DNA of 64,000 bases from Rhizobiaceae bacterium (GCA_019635755.1 JAHBYW010000003.1:186001-250000); one strand, 5' to 3'. Positions 17,151 through 25,956 are shown, counted from the first letter of the stretch. Notes: generated by a model from the sequence alone, not told the origin. Numbers and translations are program-made.

Positions 17151-17168
17151 CGGAGGACCGCGCCTCCG
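17151..17168. terminator. Weak hairpin between convergent units
   Basis: CGGAGG-ACCGCG-CCTCCG can form a 6-bp stem right after the LivF stop, between two convergent operons. No clear T-run follows, so it is at best a weak or Rho-assisted terminator. Confidence 0.3.
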
Positions 17169-17231
17169 TCTCGTTGCTTCAGCCGCATTCGTGCAACGCA
17201 AGCTGATTGCCTTGCCGCTCGCTCCGGCGAC

Positions 17232-18329
17232 TCAGAGCAGCTCGCCCGCCGCGGCGGCAAGCCCGAGTTCGAAAACGCCGGGCACGACGGCACCGAACCG
17301 CTCGTAGCGCCGGTTGTTTTCCGGATCGGCCTGGAAGCGGCCGTGGAGTTGCAGGTAGACGACGCCCAGCTTGGCGAAGGCCAGAGCCAGGAAGAAGCGC
17401 AGGTCGCTCTCGTCGGTGGCCGAGGTGAAGCCGGTCGCGGCAAGATAGCGTTCCGCCACGTCGCGGCGGCTCAGGGCCCCCGGCGCCAGCGAATGCGTGT
17501 GGTTCACCGCGTGCAGGGCCTCGGGGTCGGTCGGCTGGACCCAGTAGCTCAGAAGCGTGGCGAGGTCGAAGAAGGGGGATCCGAGCGTCGCCATGTCCCA
17601 GTCGAGGACAGCGCGCGGCTCGAGCGTCTCCGGGTCGACCACAACATTGTCGAGCTTGAAATCGTTGTGAATGACGCAGACCCGGCGGTCGGCCGGCCGT
17701 GCCTCGTTTAGCCAAGCAAACAGCGCCCGTGCCGATGCCGGCGCGCCGCCCGCGCCGTCCAGCCGCTGCGTCCAGCCACGCAGCGTGCGTGCCGCGAAGC
17801 CGTCGGGCTTGCCGAGCGTGCCGGCGCCGATCGCAGCGACATCCAGCCCGTGCAGGTGCGCCAGAACATCGACTTGGGTCCCCGAAAGCAGGCGCGCCGT
17901 CTCGGCCGTCATCGCCGGGCCCAGAGGCCGCGGTCCGTGCAGCGGCAGGCCGGCGCGGAACTCCGTCACCAGGAAATGCGCGCCGATCACGGCGGGATCG
18001 GCGCAATAGTGAAGCGAGGAGGGAACAAGCGCCCAGGCCGGCGCGAGCACGCCCAGCACGCGATGTTCGCGGGCCATGTCGTTGGCGCCTTTCGGGATCG
18101 TCCCGAAGGGCGGCCTCCTGAGCACCGCCCACCGGCCCGCGATCCGGATCAGATAGTTGAGGTTGCCATAACCGCCGGCGAACTGGCGCGGCGCCCAGTC
18201 CGGATCGGCGGGGAGGCCCAGGTCCGCGAGGTATCGCCAGAGCGAACCCCAATCGAGGGCCTCCATCTCGTCCGCACGTCTCAGGAGCGCGGCGTCGACC
18301 GGCGCCTGGAGTTCAGTCGCCACGGTCAC
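17232..18329 (-). CDS. APH-fold phosphotransferase, ACAD10/11 kinase-domain / LvaA-like
   Basis: This is a 365-residue kinase of the aminoglycoside-phosphotransferase fold. The nucleotide-binding strands read QFAGGYGNLNYLIRI and AVLRRPP. The catalytic loop HNDFKLDN is at residues 221-228 and the metal-binding LDWDMATLG at about 242-250. It aligns by eye with the kinase half of ACAD10/ACAD11 and with LvaA of levulinate catabolism, which phosphorylate 4-hydroxyacyl-CoA. I chose GTG at 18329 because it overlaps the preceding MaoC stop in GTGA; the frame also offers ATG at 18344. It is third in a unit with the two MaoC-type subunits. It is unlikely to be an antibiotic-resistance gene in this context. 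Confidence 0.85.
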   Translation of the reverse strand: MTVATELQAPVDAALLRRADEMEALDWGSLWRYLADLGLPADPDWAPRQFAGGYGNLNYLIRIAGRWAVLRRPPFGTIPKGANDMAREHRVLGVLAPAWALVPSSLHYCADPAVIGAHFLVTEFRAGLPLHGPRPLGPAMTAETARLLSGTQVDVLAHLHGLDVAAIGAGTLGKPDGFAARTLRGWTQRLDGAGGAPASARALFAWLNEARPADRRVCVIHNDFKLDNVVVDPETLEPRAVLDWDMATLGSPFFDLATLLSYWVQPTDPEALHAVNHTHSLAPGALSRRDVAERYLAATGFTSATDESDLRFFLALAFAKLGVVYLQLHGRFQADPENNRRYERFGAVVPGVFELGLAAAAGELL

Positions 18330-18730
18330 GCCGCACTCCGACACATGACGGCGGTGCCCTTCAGCACCACACGATCGCCGACGGCCAGCGACACGTCGAG
18401 TGTGACGTGCTCGCCCTCCCCGTCGCGTCCGATTACGGTGACGACGCCCGCGGTGTTGACCGTCTCCCCGGCAAACACATTGCCGGTGAAGCGGATGTCG
18501 AGCGCCTCGATCCGTCCGTCGGGGAACGCGTCGGTCAACGCATTGATGACGAAGGCGAGATTGGCCGGGCCCTGGTTAATCTCGGCGTCGCCGAGGCCCA
18601 TCGCCCGGACAAGCCCGGCGTCGAGGTGGATGGGGTTGGGATCGTGCAGCATCTCTGCCCAGATCGGCAGCGACTCACGCCGGACGGCCGAACGCTGCAC
18701 AGGGATCGACATGCCTTTGGCGAAGCTCAT
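18326..18730 (-). CDS. MaoC-type hydratase subunit (catalytic hot-dog)
   Basis: This is a 134-residue single hot-dog protein with the hydratase 2 motif in WAEMLHDPNPIHLD, where Asp and His form the catalytic pair of (R)-specific enoyl-CoA hydratases. A central segment INQGPANLAFVINAL follows. Its ATG overlaps the upstream gene's stop in ATGA. With that gene it should form a heterodimeric enoyl-CoA hydratase, as known for split MaoC pairs in steroid and mycolate pathways. It could hydrate the enoyl-CoA made by the kinase-dehydrogenase pair next to it. The substrate is inferred from context only. Confidence 0.83.
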   Translation of the reverse strand: MSFAKGMSIPVQRSAVRRESLPIWAEMLHDPNPIHLDAGLVRAMGLGDAEINQGPANLAFVINALTDAFPDGRIEALDIRFTGNVFAGETVNTAGVVTVIGRDGEGEHVTLDVSLAVGDRVVLKGTAVMCRSAA

Positions 18731-19167
18731 GCCTTGGCTCCCCGCGGCAGGACGAGGGTGTGGGTGACCGACACCGCCGCCTCGCCGTCGTGCCAGAGCT
18801 CCAGATTGTAGGTCACGAGGTCCATGACGCCGAACTTGCCGCTGCGCTTGCGCGCGATGTCCACGACACGGCCGCGGACATCATAGGGCCGATTGGTCAT
18901 CAGCGGCCGCGCGAACTCCACGCTCGTGCTCCCCAGCATCGGCCCGTCGGCCATGTCGAAATCGCAGGCCGCGCACAGGCTATCGATGGTCAGGCGCATG
19001 CCGACCTGCGCGGCGATGTGGTAGAAGATGGGGTGAGCAGCGCCATCCGGGGCCGGCTGGCGATCCATCGTGGCGCACAGTGCGCGGTTCGCCTCCGTCG
19101 TGATGACGTACGGCGTCGAGCCGTCGAGCGACAGGCCAACGACATCAGGGAGCGCCTGATCAGCCAT
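18727..19167 (-). CDS. MaoC N-terminal-like (FAS1-type dehydratase) subunit
   Basis: This is a 146-residue hot-dog protein of the MaoC_dehydrat_N kind. It has TPYVITTEANRALCATMD near the N-terminus, PIFYHIAAQ, SVEFARPLMTNRPYDVRGRV and a C-terminal SVTHTLVLPRG. It lacks the DPNPIH catalytic motif, which its partner gene supplies, so it is the structural and substrate-binding half of a split hydratase. It is the first gene of the minus-strand trio with the second MaoC subunit and the kinase. The perfect CCTATCGGCCGATAGG palindrome lies about 115 bp upstream. Confidence 0.8.
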   Translation of the reverse strand: MADQALPDVVGLSLDGSTPYVITTEANRALCATMDRQPAPDGAAHPIFYHIAAQVGMRLTIDSLCAACDFDMADGPMLGSTSVEFARPLMTNRPYDVRGRVVDIARKRSGKFGVMDLVTYNLELWHDGEAAVSVTHTLVLPRGAKA

Positions 19168-19280
19168 CGGCGAGACCCTGCCGGACGCCTCCGCGGAGGT
19201 GTCCGTTTGCTACTCCGTCGCGAAACCCGTCCGATGGCGCTGCCATGATGTCCACCTTCGCTCTGCCGCACGTGACAACA

Positions 19281-19296
19281 CCTATCGGCCGATAGG
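19281..19296. promoter_or_regulatory. Palindromic operator CCTATCGGCCGATAGG (copy 3)
   Basis: This is a perfect 16-bp palindrome in the divergent gap between the MaoC-kinase unit and the LuxR-type regulator gene. It is the most symmetric of the four copies. It is placed to serve both directions and fits autoregulation of the regulator at 19398. Confidence 0.62.
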
Positions 19297-19323
19297 GCAA
19301 TCTTCCAAGTGGATTGTATTCGA

Positions 19324-19351
19324 CCGATTGTATGGTAATCTACCAACTGGT
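19324..19351. promoter_or_regulatory. Possible third TetR-type site
   Basis: ACCGATTG on the left and TCTACCAACTGGT on the right form an imperfect dyad. The right half matches 11 of 13 bases of the operator at 4598, while the left half and spacing diverge. If real, the TetR protein at 3907 also controls the LuxR-type regulator gene. Support is by eye only. Confidence 0.35.
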
Positions 19352-19397
19352 CACATTGGCTAACCGGACGGCAGATCCGGGGATCAGGGAGGTCGCA

Positions 19398-22127
19398 ATG
19401 GAGATGATCCGCACCAAATTCGTCCCGCCGCTGAAGCCGAGCGGAATCATCGGCCGACCGCGTCTCAGGGACATCACGCCGCTGCAACGCCAGAAGGCCA
19501 CCCTGGTCCGCGCTCCCGCGGGGTTCGGCAAGACGACGCTGCTGGCCCAGTGGTTCGACGACCTGAAGCTGCGCGGCGCGATCGTCGGCTGGGTCACACT
19601 TGACGAGCGTGAGCGGTCGGGCGGTCGGCTGGTCGGCTGCATCGCAGCCATGATGGGACGCGATCCGCGCACCGGCATCGACCTCGACGGGTTCCTGAGG
19701 GAGCAGAGCAAGATCGACATCGACGCGCAGATCGCGGCACTGGCGACGCGCCTGGAGACGGCAGCCCAGCCCGTCTACCTCTTCTTCGACGACATCCATC
19801 TGGCCGGGCGCGAAGCGGCGGCGGCCCTGCAGCAGTTCATCCGCGCACTCCCCGACAACGCCCGCGTCGTGCTCGCGTCGCGCGGTATCGGCCATCTGCC
19901 GGTCGCGGCCATGCGAGCCTATGGCGAACTCGACGAAGTGACCGCAAGCGACCTCGCCTTCACGGTGGCGGAGGCGACGGCGCTTCTCGGCGGAACCGGC
20001 CGCCACAGACCGGACGCCGGCGACGTCGAGGCACTGGTGTCGCAGACCGAGGGATGGGCAACCGGCCTGTCGCTGGCGGCGGCGGACTCCCAGCGGGACC
20101 CCGACAGGCGGCTCGTCCTGCCGGGATTTTCGGGCCGACGCAGGGTGATTGCCGACTTCTTCGAGGAAACGGTCTGGAGCATCATCAGCGACGAGCTCCG
20201 CGGCTTCCTCCAGCAAACCGCGATCCTCGACCGCCTCGACCCTGAGATGTGCGACGCCCTGACCGGGCGCACCGATTCGGCCGCCCTGCTGCGGCGGATC
20301 GACGAGATGGACCTGTTCATCGTGCGGCAGGACGACGAGGGCGCCGGCCGGCGTTTCGCGCGCTACTTCGCAGCGTATCTGCGCCGCCGCTTCGCCGAGG
20401 CGGACCCCGCCGGATTCAAGGCGTGCCATGCGCGCGCGGCGCGCATGCTCCTCGAGCGGAAGCTGCGGGCGGAAGCCCTGGCGCACGCCCGCGCGGCGGA
20501 CGACGAGGCGCTTCTGTGCGCCGTCCTGGAGGAGGTCTCCGAGAGCCTGACCTTCGCGGGCAAGGTGAAGCTCGTGGCGGACTACGCGGCCGACCTGTCC
20601 GAGGGCGCGCTGTCGCGCTGTCCGCGTACGGCGCTGTCGGTCGCGTGGCTGCATATCCGCGGACTGCGCTTCCTCGCAGCACGGCGCCTGATCGACATGG
20701 CCGCCGCCGAGACGGCCCGCCTTCGCGAGACCGGCGCCGGGCCGGAAACGATCGCCGGCCTCGCCCGGACGGTGCGCCATCGCGAGATGCTGCTGGCCGC
20801 GGCGCGCGACGACATCCCGGCCGCGGAGGACATCTGCTCCGAGCTGATGCGAAACACGTCGGGCGACCACCCCTACATCGTCTCCACGGTCTACGGACAT
20901 ATGGCGGCGGCGCGCCGCGAGCAGTTCCGCTTCGACGACACCGAGCGGCTGCATGCGCAAGGGCGGGCGACCGCCGAACAGGCCGGCTTCCGCTTCGCGC
21001 TGGTGTCGCTGCAGGCCGCGGCCGGCGCCTCGCTCTTCGCGTCGGGCCGCACCGAGGCCGCGACGACCGCGCTGCGGACCGGGCTCGACGAAGGCATCCG
21101 CTGGGCCGGCGAAGGCTCCGGACTTGCCGCGATCGCCGCGCTGCCGCTGGCGGAGGTCGCCTACGAACAGAACGACCTCGACACCGCCCTGTCACTGGCG
21201 GAAGCCTACCTGCCGGTCGCGCGCGACCTCTGCATCGTCGACCAGCTGGTGTCGGGCCATCTGGTGTCGGCCCGGCTGCACGCGGCACGCGCCGACCAGC
21301 CGCGCGCGGAACGGGCGCTCGACGGCGCGCTGGACCTCGCGATGGAGTGCGGCCTGGACCGCCTCCGCCTCGCCGTCCTCGGTGACCAGGTGCGGATGCT
21401 GCTGCACAATGGCGAGCCGGAAGTCGCAGCCCGCCAGGCCTCGAAAGCCGGCGGCCAGGACGCTGCGTCGCTGGCGCCGAACGCACGCACGACCACGTCG
21501 GACGAGCTGCGCGCGCTGATCTTCGTGCGCATTGCCGCCAGCCAGAACAGGACGTCGGAAGCGCTCGCCCTGGCACGCCACTGGCGGTCGTTCTGCCAGC
21601 AGCGCGGCGCGGTGCGCTCGCTGGTGCGGTGGAACCTGCTGATCGCGCAGGTGATGATGATCTCGGGCGATTCCTGCGCGGCGCAGCGCACCATGCGGGA
21701 CGCCATCGCCGCCGCCGGCCCGGCGGGTCTTGTGCGGCCGTTCCTCGACGAGGGCGCGGCCGTGCTCTCCATCCTCGCCGACGCCTACGAGGATGCGCCG
21801 CCCTCGCCCCACCCGTCCGACATATTCGCCGCCCGCGTGCTCGACGCCTTCAACTGGAAGCGGCCGGCCGAAATCCTCGAAACGTCGGACGACGGGCTCT
21901 ACGGCCGGCTGACCGCAAAGGAACTGGAGATCCTGCGTCTCGTCGGCTGCGGCATGCGCAACCGCGAGATCGGCAGCCGCGTCGGCCTCACCGAGGGATC
22001 GGTCAAGTGGTACATGCAGCAGGTCTATGACAAGGTCGGCGTCAGGCGCCGCTCGCAGGCGGTCGAGCGCGCCCGCCAGTTCGGCCTCATCCCGGACGGA
22101 CGGGCGGCCGTTCCTATCTGGCGATAG
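19398..22127 (+). CDS. MalT-like LuxR family ATP-dependent regulator (LAL type)
   Basis: This is a 909-residue transcription factor. Walker A APAGFGKTT is at residues 39-47, followed by a STAND-type ATPase region with LFFDDIHLAG. A long helical repeat region (about 400-800) resembles the MalT TPR-like sensor. A C-terminal LuxR helix-turn-helix at about 838-897 reads LTAKELEILRLVGCGMRNRE, then GLTEGSVKWYMQ. I chose the ATG at 19398 because GGGAGG precedes it; an upstream extension starts inside the operator region. Such proteins bind an inducer plus ATP and activate catabolic genes. Copies 3 and 4 of the CCTATC palindrome flank it, so it is the likely reader of that motif. Confidence 0.88.
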   Translation: MEMIRTKFVPPLKPSGIIGRPRLRDITPLQRQKATLVRAPAGFGKTTLLAQWFDDLKLRGAIVGWVTLDERERSGGRLVGCIAAMMGRDPRTGIDLDGFLREQSKIDIDAQIAALATRLETAAQPVYLFFDDIHLAGREAAAALQQFIRALPDNARVVLASRGIGHLPVAAMRAYGELDEVTASDLAFTVAEATALLGGTGRHRPDAGDVEALVSQTEGWATGLSLAAADSQRDPDRRLVLPGFSGRRRVIADFFEETVWSIISDELRGFLQQTAILDRLDPEMCDALTGRTDSAALLRRIDEMDLFIVRQDDEGAGRRFARYFAAYLRRRFAEADPAGFKACHARAARMLLERKLRAEALAHARAADDEALLCAVLEEVSESLTFAGKVKLVADYAADLSEGALSRCPRTALSVAWLHIRGLRFLAARRLIDMAAAETARLRETGAGPETIAGLARTVRHREMLLAAARDDIPAAEDICSELMRNTSGDHPYIVSTVYGHMAAARREQFRFDDTERLHAQGRATAEQAGFRFALVSLQAAAGASLFASGRTEAATTALRTGLDEGIRWAGEGSGLAAIAALPLAEVAYEQNDLDTALSLAEAYLPVARDLCIVDQLVSGHLVSARLHAARADQPRAERALDGALDLAMECGLDRLRLAVLGDQVRMLLHNGEPEVAARQASKAGGQDAASLAPNARTTTSDELRALIFVRIAASQNRTSEALALARHWRSFCQQRGAVRSLVRWNLLIAQVMMISGDSCAAQRTMRDAIAAAGPAGLVRPFLDEGAAVLSILADAYEDAPPSPHPSDIFAARVLDAFNWKRPAEILETSDDGLYGRLTAKELEILRLVGCGMRNREIGSRVGLTEGSVKWYMQQVYDKVGVRRRSQAVERARQFGLIPDGRAAVPIWR

Positions 22128-22128
22128 G
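22113..22128. promoter_or_regulatory. Palindromic operator CCTATC-TGGC-GATAGG (copy 4)
   Basis: This is a perfect inverted repeat with 6-nt arms. It overlaps the last codons and TAG stop of the LuxR-type gene and lies about 53 bp before the ATG of the acyl-CoA dehydrogenase at 22181. It is probably the activator site for that gene. Confidence 0.58.
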
Positions 22129-22180
22129 ACACGCGGGGGCCACGCCGCGATACGGACCCGGCGGACAGGGAGCGGGCAGC

Positions 22181-23344
22181 ATGGATTTCGAACTTTCCGA
22201 AGAGCACCGCGCCTTTCGCGACACGGCGGATCGCTGGGTCGCGGCCGAGGTCCCGAAGAGCTGGGCGCGCGAGCTGGAGCGCAACGAGCACGAGTATCCG
22301 TTCGCGCTCTGGGACAAGTTCACCGCCGCCGGCTTCCACGGCATCGGCATCGACGAGACGTATGGCGGCCAGGGCGGCGACATCATCACGCAGATGATCT
22401 TCGGCCGCGCGCTGGCGCGGTCGCTGGCCGGCCTCGCCTGGGTGTGGGGGCTGACATCCTTCGCCGGCAGCAAGTCCATCGGACTCTACGGCACCGACGC
22501 ACAGAAGGGGCGCTTCCTGCCCGAGATCGCGGCGGGCCGGCTTAGGGCGTCGATCGGCTTCACCGAGCCGGGCGGCGGCACCGACGTGCTCGGCGCGCTG
22601 TCGACGCACGCGAAGCGAGCCGACGGCGGCTGGGTCATCTCCGGCGAGAAGATCTGGTGCACCTCGTCGCATGTCGCCGACTACATCCTTCTGCTGGCGC
22701 GCACCGACGACACGGTGGAGAAGCGCCATCAGGGCGTCACCCTCTTCTTCGTGCCGGCCAAGCAGGCGGGGATCACGATCACGCCCCTGGCCAAGCTGGG
22801 ACTCCGCTCCGTCGGATCGTGTCTCGTCCACATCGACAACGTCTTCGTGCCGGACGACCTCGTCCTCGGCGAGCCCGGCCGGGCCTGGTACATGCTGCTG
22901 CCGACGCTCAACAACGAACGCATCATGGTCGGCGCCTTCTGCCTCGGCGTCATCGACGGCGTGCTGGAGGACGCGCTGGACTACATGAAGCAGCGCAAGG
23001 CGTTCGGCCGTCCGATCGGATCATTCCAGTCGCTGCAGCATTATGTCGCCGATATCGCCATGTGGCAGCGGCAGGTGGAACTCATGCTCTACTACACCGC
23101 CGACCTGCAGGTGCGCGGCAGGGAATGCGGCATGGAAGCCAGCATGCTCAAGATCATGGCGTCCGACTGCGCGGTGCAGGCGGCCGACCACGGCATCCAG
23201 ATCCTCGGTGGCATGGGCTATTCGGCCGAGACCGACATGCAGCGCTACTGGCGCGACGCGCGCCTGTGGAAGATCGGGCCGATCAGCAACGAGATGGCAC
23301 GCAACGGCATCGCCGAGCGACTCGGCCTGCCGCGCTCCTTCTGA
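22181..23344 (+). CDS. Acyl-CoA dehydrogenase with unusual active-site segment
   Basis: This is a 387-residue flavoprotein of the acyl-CoA dehydrogenase fold. The FAD-contact segment IGFTEPGGGTDV and SGEKIWCTS, and the C-terminal arginine and dimer motif GGMGYSAETDMQRYWRDAR, are present. The usual IGEGTSEI stretch, which carries the catalytic Glu in medium-chain enzymes, reads IGPISNEM, so the base must come from elsewhere or the chemistry differs. The ATG follows GGGAG. It stands alone on the plus strand, directly behind the regulator gene and its palindrome. A convergent minus-strand unit ends 61 nt downstream. Confidence 0.87.
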   Translation: MDFELSEEHRAFRDTADRWVAAEVPKSWARELERNEHEYPFALWDKFTAAGFHGIGIDETYGGQGGDIITQMIFGRALARSLAGLAWVWGLTSFAGSKSIGLYGTDAQKGRFLPEIAAGRLRASIGFTEPGGGTDVLGALSTHAKRADGGWVISGEKIWCTSSHVADYILLLARTDDTVEKRHQGVTLFFVPAKQAGITITPLAKLGLRSVGSCLVHIDNVFVPDDLVLGEPGRAWYMLLPTLNNERIMVGAFCLGVIDGVLEDALDYMKQRKAFGRPIGSFQSLQHYVADIAMWQRQVELMLYYTADLQVRGRECGMEASMLKIMASDCAVQAADHGIQILGGMGYSAETDMQRYWRDARLWKIGPISNEMARNGIAERLGLPRSF

Positions 23345-23377
23345 ACCAGAATCAGCGAAGACCTCCCAAGGCTTCAC

Positions 23378-23401
23378 GCGGGCTCCGGCATCGGAGCCCG
23401 C
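23378..23401. terminator. Strong hairpin between convergent genes
   Basis: GCGGGCTCCG-GCAT-CGGAGCCCGC is a perfect 10-bp stem with a 4-nt loop in the short gap between the dehydrogenase stop and the NTF2-like stop. No T-run follows on either strand, so it is a structural, possibly bidirectional terminator. Confidence 0.5.
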
Positions 23402-23405
23402 CGGG

Positions 23406-23798
23406 TCAGGGGGTGTCGATGGCCACCAGTTCGGCCGTGTCCCAGTAGTAGGGCACGATCTCGGCCAGCAGGCCGTCGCGGAACCGCCACAGCTCGAGCA
23501 CCGTCGTCTCGAACGGCCTGCCGGTGCGCCGCGACCGGCCGGATATGGCGAAACGCACGATCATCGTGCCGGCCGGCGACCCATGGTGCTCGATGACGTC
23601 GAAGCGGAAGCCGTCCCATGTCTTGACGACGATGCGGGATAGCTGGCGCCAGCCCTCGGCGCCGTGGAAAACCCCCGCATAAGGCAGCCCGCTGGCCTCG
23701 CGGACGCGGAAGTCCGGATGGAGCAGCGTGGCGAGAGTCGCGAAGTCGCCGGCTCTCAGCGCCGGGATACAGGTGTCGAGAAAGGCTGCTGCGTTCAT
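23406..23798 (-). CDS. NTF2/SnoaL-like protein (third of three)
   Basis: This is a 130-residue NTF2-fold protein: MNAAAFLDTCIPALRAGDFA, then LLHPDFRVREASGLPYAGVF and a late strand ETTVLELWRFRDGLLAE. These match the SnoaL/ketosteroid-isomerase-like pattern, including the tryptophan-arginine pair near the end. The ATG at 23798 is chosen because GGGACCGGA precedes it and it leaves a 16-nt gap from the upstream gene. It is third in a minus-strand unit with thiolase and the hydratase-dehydrogenase fusion. A dehydratase or isomerase role on a pathway intermediate is possible but unproven. Confidence 0.75.
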   Translation of the reverse strand: MNAAAFLDTCIPALRAGDFATLATLLHPDFRVREASGLPYAGVFHGAEGWRQLSRIVVKTWDGFRFDVIEHHGSPAGTMIVRFAISGRSRRTGRPFETTVLELWRFRDGLLAEIVPYYWDTAELVAIDTP

Positions 23799-23814
23799 CG
23801 ATCCGGTCCCGGCG

Positions 23815-25950
23815 TCAGCCCTCGGCATGAAACGGCATGTTACCAGCCGCGCGATTGCGCAGCCATTCGGACGGGCGGAAGCGCTCGCCACACAGGTCGG
23901 CCAACCGGTCGCAGTTCTGGACGAAGGTGCCGACGCCCATCGTGTCGATGTAGGACAGCGTGCCGCCGGTGTAGGACGGGAAGCCTACGCCGAGGATGGC
24001 GCCGAGGTCGCCGTCGGCGGCATCCGACAGAACGCCCTCCTCCATGCAGCGGGCCGCCTCCATCGCCTGCCGGCAGAGCAGCCGGCGCCCGATGTCGCGT
24101 GCCTCGGGCTGGCTCGTCGCCGCGGGGAACTGCCTGGCGAGGTCAGCCCAGAGCCGCTTCTCGGTGCCCGCGGGATAGTCGTAGAAACCGGCGCCGGCCT
24201 TGCGGCCGCCGCGGCCGAGATCGACAGCCATCCGTGACAGCACGTCATAACCGACGGGCGGGTCGTAGCGATCCCCCAGTTCCGCCGCCGTCTGGCGCAC
24301 GATCTTCAGCGGCAGGTCGAGGGACACCTCGTCGGTCACCGCCAGCGGTCCCACCGGCATGCCGGCGAAACGCGCGGCGTTCTCGATCAGTGCCGGCGCG
24401 ACGCCCTCGCCCAGCATCGCCATGCCTTCATGGATGAAGGACAGGAACACGCGGCTGGTGTAGAAGCCGCGGCTGTCGCGGACGACGATGGGCGTCTTGC
24501 GAAGATGCCCGACGAAATCCAGCGCGTGCGCGATGGTCTCGCGACTGGTCCGCTGTCCGACGATGATCTCCACCAGCGGCATGCGCTCCACGGGCGAGAA
24601 GAAATGCATGCCGATGAATCGGTCCGGCCGCACGGACGCCGCCGCTAGGCCTGAGATCGGCAAAGTCGACGTGTTGCTGGCGAAGACCGATCCGGCCCGG
24701 GTCGCCGCCTCGGTACGGCGCGTCACGTCGGCCTTGATCGCCGTGTCCTCAAAGACCGCCTCGACGACGATCGCCGCATCGGAAAGCGCCGCGTAGTCGG
24801 TCGTCGTCGCGATACGGGCGAGGATCGCGTCGGCCTGGTCCCGGGTCCTCCTGCCGCGGCCGACATCGCGGCCGAGCAGTCTCGCCGAATAGGCCTTGCC
24901 GCGCTCGGCTTCCTCCTGCGTCCGGTCGATCAGCACGACGTTGCTGCCGGCCAGCGCCGCGGCATAGGCGATGCCCGCGCCCATCATGCCGGCGCCGAGC
25001 ACGCCGACCGTGCCGAACGTCATCTTCGCCACGTCGCGCGGCCGCGCCGCCAGCCTGTCGGCCTGTCCCTTGTTCAGGAACATCGTTCGGATCGTGTTGC
25101 GGGCGACATCGCCGCTGAGCAGGCGCGCGAAATGCTTGGATTCAACCGCCAGCGCCCTGTCCATCGGCAACTGGATCCCCTCGAAGACCGCGGAGAGGAT
25201 CGCGGCCGGCGCGGGATCGTTGCGGAACGACTTCGCGGAGGCGGCGGCGCTGCGCGGGCCGAACTGCGACACCACACCCGGGTCCAGCATGCCGCGGGAC
25301 TGAGGCGGGGCGTAGCCCTTCCGGTCCCACGGCCGGACGGAGTCGTCCTGCGCCAGAACCCAGCGCTCGGCCGCCCCGAGCAATTCGCGGGCGGACACCA
25401 CAAGGTCCACCAGGCCGGCTTCCAGCGCCGGCGCCGGCGCCAGTGGAGTGCCCGAAAGCAGCATGTCCAGCGCCTCCGCCAGGCCGATCATGCGCGGCAG
25501 GCGCTGCGTGCCGCCCGCACCCGGCAGCAGACCGACGCCAACCTCCGGGAGACCGACGACGGCACGGGCATCGTCGACGATGATGCGGCCGTGGCAGGCG
25601 AGCGCCAGTTCGAAACCGCCGCCGAGCGCCAGCCCGTTGACGGCAGCCACGAACGGCTTGCCGCAGGTTTCGATGCGCCGGAACAGCCGTGACGGCGCGG
25701 CCGAGAATGCCTGCGCCCCGACCGCGGTGAATTTCTTGCGGAAGATCTTGAGGTCGGCGCCGGCCATGAAACCCGGCTTCGCCGACGTGACGATGGCACC
25801 CCGGACGGCGGGGTCCGATGCGACCGCTTCGACCGCCGCGATCATTTCCGCGATCCAGTCGGGCGACACGAGGTTCATCGCCTCGCCCGCATGATCCATG
25901 GTGATCGTGGCGACGCCCGAAGGCGCGACGGTCAGCGCAACATGCTTCAT
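23815..25950 (-). CDS. Bifunctional enoyl-CoA hydratase / 3-hydroxyacyl-CoA dehydrogenase
   Basis: This is a 711-residue FadB/FadJ-like fusion for the middle steps of beta-oxidation. The N-terminal crotonase domain (about 1-190) has [26 protein letters not shown] and [18 protein letters not shown]. The NAD-binding part starts at about residue 315 with [20 protein letters not shown], and the dehydrogenase segment [19 protein letters not shown] is intact. It probably converts trans-2-enoyl-CoA to 3-ketoacyl-CoA. It follows the thiolase gene by 6 nt, so together they complete a beta-oxidation module. The 3'-most gene of the unit is the NTF2-like gene. Confidence 0.92.
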   Translation of the reverse strand: MKHVALTVAPSGVATITMDHAGEAMNLVSPDWIAEMIAAVEAVASDPAVRGAIVTSAKPGFMAGADLKIFRKKFTAVGAQAFSAAPSRLFRRIETCGKPFVAAVNGLALGGGFELALACHGRIIVDDARAVVGLPEVGVGLLPGAGGTQRLPRMIGLAEALDMLLSGTPLAPAPALEAGLVDLVVSARELLGAAERWVLAQDDSVRPWDRKGYAPPQSRGMLDPGVVSQFGPRSAAASAKSFRNDPAPAAILSAVFEGIQLPMDRALAVESKHFARLLSGDVARNTIRTMFLNKGQADRLAARPRDVAKMTFGTVGVLGAGMMGAGIAYAAALAGSNVVLIDRTQEEAERGKAYSARLLGRDVGRGRRTRDQADAILARIATTTDYAALSDAAIVVEAVFEDTAIKADVTRRTEAATRAGSVFASNTSTLPISGLAAASVRPDRFIGMHFFSPVERMPLVEIIVGQRTSRETIAHALDFVGHLRKTPIVVRDSRGFYTSRVFLSFIHEGMAMLGEGVAPALIENAARFAGMPVGPLAVTDEVSLDLPLKIVRQTAAELGDRYDPPVGYDVLSRMAVDLGRGGRKAGAGFYDYPAGTEKRLWADLARQFPAATSQPEARDIGRRLLCRQAMEAARCMEEGVLSDAADGDLGAILGVGFPSYTGGTLSYIDTMGVGTFVQNCDRLADLCGERFRPSEWLRNRAAGNMPFHAEG

Positions 25951-25956
25951 CTGGTG

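Noticed and set aside
17232-18329. Aminoglycoside resistance phosphotransferase
   Set aside because: The fold is APH, but the context and motifs match ACAD10/11-type kinases. No mobile element or resistance gene is near.
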